NCBI GenBank assembly: GCA_049793155.1
Contig: JBARBN010000174.1
Span: 1 to 21,561, forward strand
Length of the DNA: 21,561 bases
Direction: 5' to 3'
From: JALNZF01 sp049793155
Lineage (GTDB): Bacteria > Nitrospirota > UBA9217
The notes below the pieces were generated by a model that was not told the origin of the DNA, did no database searches, and saw only the letters and a list, made by a program, of their open reading frames with translations. Below are positions 1 to 8,700 of the stretch, piece by piece. Positions within the stretch are counted from its first letter, which is position 1. Each line of letters opens with the position of its first letter. Position numbers and translations under genes: made by a program.

Positions 1-267
1 CGCCGCACCAACCACGACAATATCCATGTCCGCGGCTACAAGGAAGAAGGCACCATCACCACGCCCTTCGACATGACCGTGATGAACGATCTGGACCGCT
101 TCCACCTCGTGATGGACACCATCGACCGCCTGCCGCAGACCGGCGACAAGGGCATCTACCTGAAGCAGCAGCTCAAGGACAAGCTCATCGAGCACAAGCA
201 GTACATAGACAAAAACGGCGAGGACCTGCCGGAGATCCGGAACTGGAAGTGGAGCCACTCAAAATGA
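1..267 (+). CDS. xfp: Phosphoketolase (Xfp), C-terminal end only
   Basis: The reading frame is open from base 1 to the TGA at 265-267 and gives 88 residues. It starts RRTNHDNIHVRGYKEEG and continues through TTPFDM, NDLDRFHLVMD and IRNWKW, which is the highly conserved C-terminal end of D-xylulose-5-phosphate/fructose-6-phosphate phosphoketolase. The complete enzyme is a cytosolic, thiamine-diphosphate-dependent protein of about 790-800 residues that cleaves xylulose-5-P or fructose-6-P with phosphate to give acetyl-phosphate plus a triose- or tetrose-phosphate. The TPP and active-site domains lie upstream of the window, so substrate preference cannot be judged. The gene is followed after 84 bp by a GH15 glucoamylase gene, which suggests a link between glucan breakdown and the phosphoketolase route. 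Identification rests on recognising the family's C-terminus. Confidence 0.9.
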   Translation, partial: RRTNHDNIHVRGYKEEGTITTPFDMTVMNDLDRFHLVMDTIDRLPQTGDKGIYLKQQLKDKLIEHKQYIDKNGEDLPEIRNWKWSHSK

Positions 268-351
268 AAGCTCGGAGCTTATAAACAATGAACTGGTGCC
301 ATGAGATTAAAAAAAGGGTTCGTCTTAACGCGGTAAGGAGGACACGAAATC

Positions 352-2757
352 ATGGGTGATGGGACAGATTACGCTCCCGGATGGCCGGGCAGTCAGGCCC
401 GCTGGACATCGAGCGCCAAGAGCGGCGTGGGGACATCGCTGAGTCCCGCAAGCCGTGTCTGGTTCACCCTGAGCCACGGCATCCTGAACGAGATATACTA
501 TCCTCGTGTGGACCAGGCGTGCACACGTGACCTTGGCCTCATCATCACCGACGGCCGGGAATTTTTCTCCGAGGAAAAACGCCATGCCTCATCGCTCCTG
601 ACCTATAGCGCCGAGGGAGTTCCGGCCTATCATCTGGAAAACACTTGCAAGGAGGGCCGCTACCGGATCGAGAAAGATATCATCGCTGATCCCCGAAGGG
701 ACGTTGTGCTCCAGCGGGCCCGGTTCGTTGCTCTTCAGGGGAAGATACCGGACTACCATCTCTATGCCCTTCTGGCGCCTCATCTGGGGAATCACGGCGC
801 CGGAAACACCGCGTGGGTCGGCGACTACAAGGGTGTGCCCATGCTTTTTGCGGAGCGAGACGGTAATGCCCTGGCACTGGCTTGTTCAGCCGACTGGCTC
901 AGGCGTTCCGTCGGTTTTGTCGGCGCTTCCGATACGTGGCAGGACCTGATGCGCAACAGGATCATAACCCGGGAATACGCGCGCGCCGAGAACGGCAACG
1001 TGGCGCTCTGCGGCGAAATTGATCTCGCAGCATCGAGCGGCGCGTTCCTTCTTGCACTGGGGTTCGGCAGCAATTTTTCCGAGGCCGGAAATCGCGCACT
1101 GGCAAGTCTCTACGATGGATTCGAGTCGGCGCAGGCCTTGTACATTCGCGAGTGGCAGGTGTGGCAGCGGACGCTGCCCGTCATGGACAACGCGAAGAGC
1201 GGCGCCCATAACCTGTTCCGGGTGAGTACCGCGGTCCTCAGGACCCACGAGTCAAAACGCTTTCCCGGCGGCCTGATAGCCAGCCTTGCCATTCCCTGGG
1301 GTTTTTCCAAGGGCGATAACGATCTCGGCGGATATCATCTTGCGTGGCCACGGGACCTGGTTGAGTCCGCAGGTGGACTTCTGGCCGCGGGTGCGCGCGA
1401 GGATGTTCATCGGGTGCTCTACTATCTTCAGGTTACGCAGGAAGCGGATGGATACTGGCCGCAGAACATGTGGCTCGACGGTACACCATACTGGGGCGGC
1501 ATCCAGATGGACGAGACCGCTTTTCCCATTCTTCTGGTTGATATGGCGCGGAGGGAAAAGGCGCTGGACAAGCGTGACCTCGTCGGGCTCTGGCCCATGG
1601 TGAGAAGGGCGGCAGGCTTTATCGTGCGGAATGGTCCGGTAACGCAGCAGGACCGCTGGGAGGAAGATGCGGGCTATTCGCCTTTCACGCTTGCAGTGGA
1701 GATCGCGGCGCTCCTGGTCGCCGCGGACCTCGCCGAGCTGAACAAGGAGCCCAAGGCCGCCGTATATCTCCGCGAAATCGCCGACACCTGGAACGCGAAC
1801 ATCGAACGCTGGGTCTACGTGACGGGAACGGAGCTGGCAAAGAGCGCGGGAGTTGACGGCTATTACGTGCGCATCGCGCCGCCGGACACCGCCGATGCGG
1901 CCTCTCCGGGAGGAGGGTTCGTGCCGATCAAGAACAGGCCTGTCGGCCAAAGCGCCGAGCCCGCAATGCATATCGTGAGCCCCGATGCCCTGAGCCTCGT
2001 CCGTTTCGGCCTTCGCGCGGCCGATGATCCGCGTATTGTCAATACGGTCAAGGTCATAGACGCGTTCTTGAAGGTGGAGACGCCCCACGGCCCGGCCTGG
2101 CACCGGTACAATGACGACGGCTATGGAGAGCACGCGGACGGTTCGCCGTTCGATGGCACGGGCATCGGGAGGGCCTGGCCTTTGCTCACCGGCGAGCGCG
2201 CTCATTACGAACTCGCGGCCAGCCGCAGCGTTGAAGCGGAGAACCTGCTCCACGCACTCGAAGCCTTCGCAAACGAAGGCGGAATGATATCCGAGCAGGT
2301 CTGGGACGCCCCGGACATCCCTGAGAAAGAACTCTTTTTTGGCAGGCCCTCGGGCTCGGCCATGCCGCTGGTCTGGGCCCACTCCGAGTACGTGAAGCTG
2401 AGGCGGTCTTTGCATGATGGACGCGTGTTCGATACGCCGCCGCAGACCGTCAAGCGCTATCAGGAGGATAAGACCGGGTCGCCCTACTCCATCTGGCGGT
2501 TCAACCACAAGTGTCGGGCCATGATGGCGGGCAAGACGCTTCGTCTTGAGGTACTGTCGCCCGCGATGGTGCGATGGAGTGCGGACGGATGGCGCACGGT
2601 TAACGAAACGTCCACCCGGGATACGGGCCTCGGTGTCCATTGCGCAGACCTTTTGACAAAGCATCTTCCTGTCGGGGGGACGCTGGAGTTCACGTTCTAT
2701 TGGACTCAAGCCCGACGATGGGAAAACACGAACTTTTTGGTTGTCGTAACGCAGTAA
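352..2757 (+). CDS. GH15 glucoamylase (glucan 1,4-alpha-glucosidase family)
   Basis: An 801-residue protein of the bacterial/archaeal glucoamylase-glucodextranase type. These enzymes release glucose from the non-reducing ends of alpha-glucans by inversion. Residues 1 to about 290 form the N-terminal beta-sandwich domain (SHGILNEIYYPRVDQ, DLGLIITDG). The (alpha/alpha)6 catalytic domain follows, with the substrate-site motif WPRDL at 332-336, the general acid at E437 in WEEDAGYSP, and the general base at E648 in ISEQVWD. Catalytic assignments are by family analogy. Length matches bacterial members with the extra N-domain. No signal peptide is visible, so it probably acts in the cytoplasm on glycogen or maltodextrin. 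The ATG follows a strong Shine-Dalgarno (TAAGGAGG, 334-341; 10 nt spacing). It lies downstream of phosphoketolase, and glgC is about 15 kb further on. Glucodextranase or trehalase-like specificity within GH15 cannot be excluded. Confidence 0.92.
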   Translation: MGDGTDYAPGWPGSQARWTSSAKSGVGTSLSPASRVWFTLSHGILNEIYYPRVDQACTRDLGLIITDGREFFSEEKRHASSLLTYSAEGVPAYHLENTCKEGRYRIEKDIIADPRRDVVLQRARFVALQGKIPDYHLYALLAPHLGNHGAGNTAWVGDYKGVPMLFAERDGNALALACSADWLRRSVGFVGASDTWQDLMRNRIITREYARAENGNVALCGEIDLAASSGAFLLALGFGSNFSEAGNRALASLYDGFESAQALYIREWQVWQRTLPVMDNAKSGAHNLFRVSTAVLRTHESKRFPGGLIASLAIPWGFSKGDNDLGGYHLAWPRDLVESAGGLLAAGAREDVHRVLYYLQVTQEADGYWPQNMWLDGTPYWGGIQMDETAFPILLVDMARREKALDKRDLVGLWPMVRRAAGFIVRNGPVTQQDRWEEDAGYSPFTLAVEIAALLVAADLAELNKEPKAAVYLREIADTWNANIERWVYVTGTELAKSAGVDGYYVRIAPPDTADAASPGGGFVPIKNRPVGQSAEPAMHIVSPDALSLVRFGLRAADDPRIVNTVKVIDAFLKVETPHGPAWHRYNDDGYGEHADGSPFDGTGIGRAWPLLTGERAHYELAASRSVEAENLLHALEAFANEGGMISEQVWDAPDIPEKELFFGRPSGSAMPLVWAHSEYVKLRRSLHDGRVFDTPPQTVKRYQEDKTGSPYSIWRFNHKCRAMMAGKTLRLEVLSPAMVRWSADGWRTVNETSTRDTGLGVHCADLLTKHLPVGGTLEFTFYWTQARRWENTNFLVVVTQ

Positions 2758-2958
2758 TGATGGCAAAATCCGGCCGAGAGCTGAAACAAGAATATTGTTG
2801 CGCCGATAGAGCTTGCGCAGGAGGGACAATTGCAGGCGGTGCGTCGGACTTTCTCAGCGCACAATGAATAAACGCAGTGAGGCGTATGAGATCCGTGTGA
2901 TCGCGATAAAAAAGCAAATGGGAATATTGCGCATAAATGACTTGGAAGGAGATCGAAC

Positions 2959-5900
2959 TTGACTACATACAGCAAAACAGGATGTCTTTTACTTTTTGCC
3001 CTTGCTCTCACTGCATTTCAGGCGGACGTGTATGGTGCGGAAAAAAAACCCGTGCAGCCCCTTCCGGTATACCGTCTGGTCGTTTCGTTCGACTTGAAAA
3101 GTCATCTCCTGAAAGGCGCGGCATCAATTACGCTGCCGGAGGCCGTCGATACGATGGTTTCTGCCGGCAATCTCAGGATCACCTCGGTCTCTTTGAACGG
3201 GTCGCCTGCGGATTACAAAATCAAAGAGGGCCTGTTCAGGATAGCCGGCAAAGGAACACTCGAAATAAGGTACGAAGGGACCTTCAAGGGAGAGCCCGGG
3301 GACATGGTGAACCTTGAGAATGCAGGCGTGGTCTCAACCGGGGTGGTAAGCGCCGGCGGCATCTCGCTCACCGCTGACTGGTATCCTGCGATCAGCGGTC
3401 TTGCCCTTTATAAGCTCATCGTTCTCGTTCCGGATAATTTCATCGTCATATCGGAGGCGGATGAAATCACCGCAAGGGGGACGCCGTCGGGCAGGGAGTG
3501 CTCCTTTGATTTTCCGCACCCCTTATCAGGGATAAGCCTTGTTGCGGGCGAATACCGGGAGGTAAGGGACTCGGTAGACGGCATAGATATTTATGCCTAT
3601 TTCTTTCCCGAGGATGTCTCCCTTGCCGCAGACTATATCGACCACATGAAGAAATATTTCAAAATGTATAATAAATTGCTCGTCCCGTACCCGTACAAAA
3701 GGTTCTCCGTTGTGGAAAATATCCTGCCGACGGGTCTTTCCATGCCTACCTTCACCCTTCTGGGGAGGGACGTCATCCGTCTCCCGTTCATTCCCGAGAC
3801 CTCCCTGGGTCATGAAATTACCCATCAATGGTTCGGGAACTATGTGTTTGCCGACTTTAGAAAAGGCAACTGGCTTGAAGCGATCACCACCTATCTCTCC
3901 GATCATCTTTACGAGGAGCAGAAAGGCAAGGGATGGGAGTACCGAAAGAATATCCTCATTAATTTCCAGAGCTATGTCTCCCCTGAAAAGGACTTCCCCC
4001 TCCGGGATTTCATGGCGAGGACCGGCTTCTCCTCCACCGCGATTGGATACGGGAAAGGCGCCATGCTTTTCCGCATGCTGGAGAACCTGGTAGGAAAAGA
4101 TAAATTCTATAAATCCCTCCGGACGCTCATCGATGACCATAAATTTAAAAAGGCATCGTGGGCCGATGTGGAGAGTTCCTTTGAGCGGGAGGCGGGCAGG
4201 GACCTCGGATGGTTTTTCAGCCAGTGGCTCGACCGCAAGGGCGTTCCTTCATTCGAAGTTCGATACCCCGGGGCGCTGGTTCTCAAGGGAAAGCCGACTG
4301 CCTCATTCGAGATCAAGCAGAAGGGAGCGCTTTATAGAGTTGCGTTGCCCGCGAAGATCAGAGAAGAAGGAGGTGAAGTGAAGCAGACGCTGCCGCTGGA
4401 AAAAGAACGGAATTATTTCGATATCGCCGTAAAAGAGAGCCCCTTGGCCCTGATCTTTGATGATGATTACGATGTTATGAGGACGCTTGCGCGCGACGAA
4501 TTTCCCCCTGTCATTGCGCGGCTGCTGGGGGATGAGCAAAAGTTGATCGTTTATTCTGAAAAAGAAAAAGAGCAGTACGCCGGTTTAATGGCTGTTTTCA
4601 AAAGTGCGGGGTTTGCGGCCAAAGAACAGGGGGAGTTGAGCGACAAGGACATCAAGTCCTCCTCGCTCCTCGTTTTGGGCTCTGAAAGCCCTGTCCTAAA
4701 AAGGCTCTTCGGAGAGGCCGGGGCAAGGAAGCAGGGGTTTCTCCTTGTCGTAAGGAACAATCCCCTGAATGCCTCAAAGGTTGTGGCCTATGCGCAGGGA
4801 GATTCGAAAGAAGAAGTCGACCTCGCCGCGGGAAAGATATTCCACTATGGGAAGTATTCGGTCCTGCGCTTTGAGAAAGGGAAAAACGTTGCAAAGGATA
4901 TTGCCGAAACAAGCCGCGGCATGGTATTCAATCTTCATGATCCCGTAGAAGGGGTGGAACCCCCGAGATCATTAAAGCTCGATAAAATAATAGATGCGGT
5001 CAGCGACAAGCCTCTTATCCTCATTGGAGAACGGCACACCAACTATGAAGACCACAGGGTGGAGCTCGCGGTAATCATGGGCCTCTTTAAACAGGGGAGG
5101 AAATTCGCGCTCGGGATGGAAATGTTCCAGACACCGTTCCAGAAGTTCATCGACGGGTATCTCTCGGGAACGCTGGATGAAAGAGAATTTCTAAAAAAGA
5201 CGGAATATTTCAAGAGGTGGAATTTTGACTACATTTATTACCAGGAGATCATAGAGTTCGCCAGGGCAAAGGGTATTCCCATCGTCGCGCTCAACCAGAG
5301 GTCGGAAATTGTGGACAAAGTGGCCAGGGGAGGACTCGATGCGCTTTCCGCGGAGGAAAGGAAAGAGATACCCCAGGACATGGACATGTCGGATGAATCG
5401 CATAAACAGCGCATGAAAGAGGTATTCGAAGGCCATCCCCCGGGAATTGCATTCGACAACTTCTACCAGTCGCAGATACTCTGGGACGAGACCATGGCGC
5501 ACTCTGCCGCCCGATTCCTGGAGGAACAGCCCGGTTTTCAGATGGTCGTGCTCGCAGGAGTTGAACATGTCATGTACGGTTCGGGGATCCCCAACCGGAT
5601 TCACCGGCTTACCGGCAAAGACTATGTCACGCTTATAAACGGCGTCTTCGACAAGGACGTCGGCACTTATGTGCTCTTTCCAAGACCCCTCGACACGCCT
5701 TTTAGCGCGAAGCTGGGAGTTATCGTCAAGGAAGGAAACAGCACCGTTCAAGTAAATGATTTTTCGCCTGATAGCCTGGCACTGAAAGCAGGGCTCAAGG
5801 AAGGCGACATTATCACTTCACTCGACGGATGGAAGATAGAAAGCGTAAGCGATTTGAAGATCGCCCTGTTCGACAAGAAACCGGGCCAGACCGTAAGTGT

Positions 5901-5964
5901 GAATGTCGTAAGAAAAAGCTTTTTTCTTGGCGAGAGAAAGCTTGAATTTTCCGTATCCCTGTAA
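2959..5964 (+). CDS. Secreted M1-like metallopeptidase fused to ChaN/Tiki-like and PDZ domains
   Basis: A 1001-residue multidomain protein. It starts at TTG, 6 nt after AAGGAGA (2946-2952); no in-frame ATG lies nearby. Residues 1-26 look like a cleavable Sec signal ending VYGA, so the protein is probably periplasmic or surface-exposed. Domains: about 27-215, M1-type N-terminal beta domain; about 216-430, gluzincin catalytic domain with HEITH at 285-289 and a probable third zinc ligand E307 (NWLEAITTY); about 440-660, beta/Rossmann-like linker; about 680-905, ChaN/Tiki superfamily domain (IGERHTNYEDH at 689-699, then GMEMFQ and VVLAGVEHVMYG); about 915-1001, a C-terminal PDZ domain (ALKAGLKEGDIITSLDGW). 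ChaN-like domains bind haem or belong to the TraB/Tiki metalloprotease clan. The joint substrate is unknown. Upstream lies a 200-bp gap, so it is probably transcribed separately from the glucoamylase gene. Domain calls are from motifs; boundaries are approximate. Confidence 0.85.
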   Translation: MTTYSKTGCLLLFALALTAFQADVYGAEKKPVQPLPVYRLVVSFDLKSHLLKGAASITLPEAVDTMVSAGNLRITSVSLNGSPADYKIKEGLFRIAGKGTLEIRYEGTFKGEPGDMVNLENAGVVSTGVVSAGGISLTADWYPAISGLALYKLIVLVPDNFIVISEADEITARGTPSGRECSFDFPHPLSGISLVAGEYREVRDSVDGIDIYAYFFPEDVSLAADYIDHMKKYFKMYNKLLVPYPYKRFSVVENILPTGLSMPTFTLLGRDVIRLPFIPETSLGHEITHQWFGNYVFADFRKGNWLEAITTYLSDHLYEEQKGKGWEYRKNILINFQSYVSPEKDFPLRDFMARTGFSSTAIGYGKGAMLFRMLENLVGKDKFYKSLRTLIDDHKFKKASWADVESSFEREAGRDLGWFFSQWLDRKGVPSFEVRYPGALVLKGKPTASFEIKQKGALYRVALPAKIREEGGEVKQTLPLEKERNYFDIAVKESPLALIFDDDYDVMRTLARDEFPPVIARLLGDEQKLIVYSEKEKEQYAGLMAVFKSAGFAAKEQGELSDKDIKSSSLLVLGSESPVLKRLFGEAGARKQGFLLVVRNNPLNASKVVAYAQGDSKEEVDLAAGKIFHYGKYSVLRFEKGKNVAKDIAETSRGMVFNLHDPVEGVEPPRSLKLDKIIDAVSDKPLILIGERHTNYEDHRVELAVIMGLFKQGRKFALGMEMFQTPFQKFIDGYLSGTLDEREFLKKTEYFKRWNFDYIYYQEIIEFARAKGIPIVALNQRSEIVDKVARGGLDALSAEERKEIPQDMDMSDESHKQRMKEVFEGHPPGIAFDNFYQSQILWDETMAHSAARFLEEQPGFQMVVLAGVEHVMYGSGIPNRIHRLTGKDYVTLINGVFDKDVGTYVLFPRPLDTPFSAKLGVIVKEGNSTVQVNDFSPDSLALKAGLKEGDIITSLDGWKIESVSDLKIALFDKKPGQTVSVNVVRKSFFLGERKLEFSVSL

Positions 5965-6035
5965 AACGGTTTGTTTGCGGCTATTGCGTCACCGTATCCG
6001 CGAGTGATGATCTTGACACAGCGAGGAGAAATCAA

Positions 6036-6494
6036 ATGGAAGACATCGATAAGATTCTTGTGGTAAGCAGGATGACCAGATATTGCAAAAAGGCGGTTCA
6101 TTACGGAATTTCACTGGCAAAAAAGTACGGGGCCGAAGTGACTGTCGTTCATGTGATCCATGATCCCTTCGGGATCGAGGGATGGAATCTCCCCTTGCCG
6201 AACCTGGAAAAGGACTTCCAGAACCTGATGAAGAAATCGCGACAGCAGCTGGATGAGATCATCGCGAGCGAAAACAAGAGCGGCATGCATATTGATGTTC
6301 TCCTCCGGGAAGGAGACCCGATAGCGGAGATACTGGATGTGATCAAGAAAAAGAAGATCAATCTCCTTATCATGCTCGCCCACGAAGAAGGCCGGTTGGA
6401 GCACTTCCTGTTCGGCCGCAGCAACGAGGAGCTGGTCCGCAGAATGCCCTGCTCCATTCTCCTCGTAAAGAAGGAACCAGAGGCGGCTGCATGA
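6036..6494 (+). CDS. UspA-family universal stress protein
   Basis: A 152-residue single-domain Usp: beta1 KILVVSRMT, VTVVHVIHDP, the DVLLREGDPIAEIL segment, and the C-terminal LVRRMPCSILLVKK strand typical of the family. Family members are cytosolic nucleotide-binding or stress-induced dimers of variable function. The usual ATP-loop pattern G-x2-G-x9-G-[S/T] is degenerate here: the last part reads FGRSNEE, but the two earlier glycine positions are replaced (AHEEGRLEHFLFGRS). ATP binding is therefore doubtful. The start is supported by AGGAG at 6024-6028. The gene lies 71 bp after the M1-ChaN-PDZ gene and 113 bp before ftsH, on the same strand. Co-transcription with the former is possible, while ftsH has its own predicted promoter. 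Confidence 0.9.
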   Translation: MEDIDKILVVSRMTRYCKKAVHYGISLAKKYGAEVTVVHVIHDPFGIEGWNLPLPNLEKDFQNLMKKSRQQLDEIIASENKSGMHIDVLLREGDPIAEILDVIKKKKINLLIMLAHEEGRLEHFLFGRSNEELVRRMPCSILLVKKEPEAAA

Positions 6495-6592
6495 TGATTC
6501 CTGAGCCGGTGCTGAGTTGAACGAAAGAGGAGGAAGGGCACGAATTTGGGGAAAGCCACGGGGCAGCGGCCCGGCGGCTAAGGCGCGGCCCG

Positions 6593-6601
6593 TGCTATAA
6601 T
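6593..6601 (+). promoter_or_regulatory. Extended -10 promoter (TGnTATAAT) directly in front of ftsH
   Basis: The sequence TGCTATAAT is a perfect extended -10 element. No -35 match exists at the usual distance, which extended -10 promoters tolerate. With standard spacing, +1 would be base 6608, the A of the first ftsH ATG, predicting a leaderless message. A 6-bp inverted repeat (CACGGG 6557-6562 / CCCGTG 6589-6594) lies immediately upstream, and its right arm overlaps the TG, so it could serve as an operator. Promoter activity is inferred from sequence only. Confidence 0.55.
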
Positions 6602-6607
6602 CATTCT

Positions 6608-8530
6608 ATGAATGCCGAACAGGGAAAATCCAATAAAATGACCGACCAGTTCAAAAGCCCGCAGGGAAGACTCCTGCTGGCTGTCGTCCTGCTCACCATT
6701 GTCTTTTACGTTTGGCAGCTCTCTACAACCCCTTCCGTCTCTCCCCACTATCCCGTAACCTACACACAGTTCCTGGAGCAGCTTGATGCCTCGAACATCA
6801 AATCAGTATCCATCCAAAAACTTAGGGTGGACGGTGAACTGGTAAAAAAAACGGAAATAAAGGTTGCCGGATCTCCAAAAGCGGTTTCCGTGCAGTTCTT
6901 CCAGACCTTTCTCCCGACCTTCCAGGGCGATGACCTTTTGACCCGTCTGAGCGCGAAGAACGTTGCCATCACCGTCGAACCGCCGGAAGATGGCTCGCCG
7001 TTCTGGAACTTCCTGATGGGAATTCTGCCGTGGGTGTTGATCCTGGGCGTCTGGTTTTTCATCATGCGGCGCGCGCAGCAGCAGGTCCAGGGCGGGGCCG
7101 GAGGTCTCTTCACCTTCGGTCAGAGCAAGGCCAAGCTCTATGACGTCAAGCGGCCGAAAGTGACGTTCGAGGACGTGGCCGGACTCGACAATGTCAAGCA
7201 GGAGCTCAGAGAGTCGATCGAATTTCTGAAAGACTCCTCGAAGTACGTTAAAATCGGGGCCAAGGTCCCCAAGGGCGTGCTCTTGATCGGCCCCCCGGGC
7301 ACCGGAAAGACCCTCCTGGCCCGCGCAACCGCTGGCGAGGCAGGGGTGCCCTTTTACAGTATCAGCGCTTCTGAGTTCATCGAGATGTTCGTCGGCGTAG
7401 GCGCGTCCCGGGTTCGGGACATGTTCAAGAAGGCGCGTGCGACCCACCCCGGCATTATCTTTATTGACGAGATCGACGCTGTGGGCCGGACGCGCGGCGC
7501 GGGACTCGGTGGAGGCCATGACGAACGCGAACAGACCCTTAACCAGCTTTTGAGCGAGATGGACGGGTTCGACCCCAACGAGGAGGTCATCGTCATGGCA
7601 GCGACGAACAGGCCCGATGTCCTGGATCCGGCTCTTCTGCGGCCGGGCCGGTTCGACAAGCATATCGTGGTGGACAGGCCGGGGTGGAAGGAGCGCAAGG
7701 CCATTCTCGCGATCCACGTGAAGAACAAGGCGCTTGCCAGTGACGTGGATCTCGTGACCATCGCGCGCGGAACACCGGGCATGACCGGCGCGGACCTGGA
7801 GAACCTTGCGAACCAGGCGGCGCTGGTCGCCCTCCGAAAAAACGAGAACATTGTTCATATGCGCGATTTTGAGGAGGCGCGGGACACGATCCTGATGGGC
7901 AACGTGCGGGAGGAGACGATCACGGACACGGAGAAGAAGATCACCGCCTATCACGAAGCGGGGCATGCACTTGTTGCCCGGGAACTTCCGGGCACGGACC
8001 CGATCTATAAAGTGAGCATCATTCCGCGCGGCATGGCAATGGGCGTCACCCAGCTCCTGCCGGAGGAGGACCGGCATTATTATCCCCGCACGTATCTCGT
8101 AAACAAGTTGTGCGTGGCCCTGGGCGGCAGAGGCGCCGAGAAGCTCGTGTTCAACGACGTGAGCAGCGGCGCGCAGAGCGATTTGAAGGAAGCCACCTCC
8201 CTCGCTGAGAAGATGGTGGCCCAGTGGGGCATGAGCGCTAAGGTGGGGCCGATGAACCTCGGGAGAGGAGAAGAGCACCCGTTTCTCGGCATGGAACTCG
8301 CCCAGCCCAAGCGCTACAGCGATGAAATGGCCTGGATCATGGACCAGGAGATCCAGCGATTGCTTCAGGAAGCGGAAGGCAGGGCGCTGGACATCCTCTC
8401 GAAGAACCGGCACATTCTCGATCCGCTCGCTGCCGCTCTTCTCAAGGAAGAGATCCTCGACAAGACGCAGATCGACCTTATCATCGCTGAAGCCGGAGGC
8501 AAGACTGCTCTGGAAAACCCCGGGGTCTGA
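6608..8530 (+). CDS. ftsH: ATP-dependent zinc metalloprotease FtsH
   Basis: A 640-residue membrane-anchored AAA+ protease that degrades misassembled membrane proteins and regulatory proteins as a hexamer, facing the cytoplasm. Visible in order: TM1 about 22-38; a periplasmic segment about 40-132; TM2 about 135-153; an AAA domain with Walker A GPPGTGKT at 228-235, pore motif FVGVGASRVRD, Walker B IIFIDEIDA and second region of homology NRPDVLDPALLRPGRFD; and an M41 peptidase domain with HEAGH at 449-453 and third zinc ligand D525 in SGAQSDLKEAT. All key residues are present and length is normal. The ATG at 6608 lies 7 nt after the -10 hexamer and has no Shine-Dalgarno. A second in-frame ATG at 6638, behind a weak AGGGA, is an alternative start that removes ten residues. 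Unlike many genomes, no tilS/hpt/folP neighbours are seen. Confidence 0.97.
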   Translation: MNAEQGKSNKMTDQFKSPQGRLLLAVVLLTIVFYVWQLSTTPSVSPHYPVTYTQFLEQLDASNIKSVSIQKLRVDGELVKKTEIKVAGSPKAVSVQFFQTFLPTFQGDDLLTRLSAKNVAITVEPPEDGSPFWNFLMGILPWVLILGVWFFIMRRAQQQVQGGAGGLFTFGQSKAKLYDVKRPKVTFEDVAGLDNVKQELRESIEFLKDSSKYVKIGAKVPKGVLLIGPPGTGKTLLARATAGEAGVPFYSISASEFIEMFVGVGASRVRDMFKKARATHPGIIFIDEIDAVGRTRGAGLGGGHDEREQTLNQLLSEMDGFDPNEEVIVMAATNRPDVLDPALLRPGRFDKHIVVDRPGWKERKAILAIHVKNKALASDVDLVTIARGTPGMTGADLENLANQAALVALRKNENIVHMRDFEEARDTILMGNVREETITDTEKKITAYHEAGHALVARELPGTDPIYKVSIIPRGMAMGVTQLLPEEDRHYYPRTYLVNKLCVALGGRGAEKLVFNDVSSGAQSDLKEATSLAEKMVAQWGMSAKVGPMNLGRGEEHPFLGMELAQPKRYSDEMAWIMDQEIQRLLQEAEGRALDILSKNRHILDPLAAALLKEEILDKTQIDLIIAEAGGKTALENPGV

Positions 8531-8700
8531 TCGCGGTTGCTGCAAAAAATTACGGTGTCCTGTTGGCGTACGAACTTCGTTCGGGCAAAGTCACCGGTAT
8601 GCATCCGGTTCAGCGTTACCCTATCGCCGTTCAGTCACTTGACATGCGGTGAACGCTCGGACAAAGGAGTGAATGGCGTGAACTTGGTGAAAAGAGCAAT

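Noticed and set aside
1252..2829. 525-codon open frame on the minus strand across the glucoamylase gene
   Set aside because: It is antisense to a fully supported GH15 gene, has Arg/His-rich unstructured composition and no ribosome site or family motif. It is a G+C-driven shadow frame.
6803..8545. 580-codon open frame on the minus strand across ftsH
   Set aside because: Antisense to ftsH, whose motifs are all intact; the translated product is His/Arg/Leu-rich without recognisable domains.
8639..8644. Perfect TTGACA -35 upstream of the HMA gene
   Set aside because: No acceptable -10 is found 16-18 bp downstream. The surrounding CGTTCA/TGAACG repeat was not convincing as an operator.
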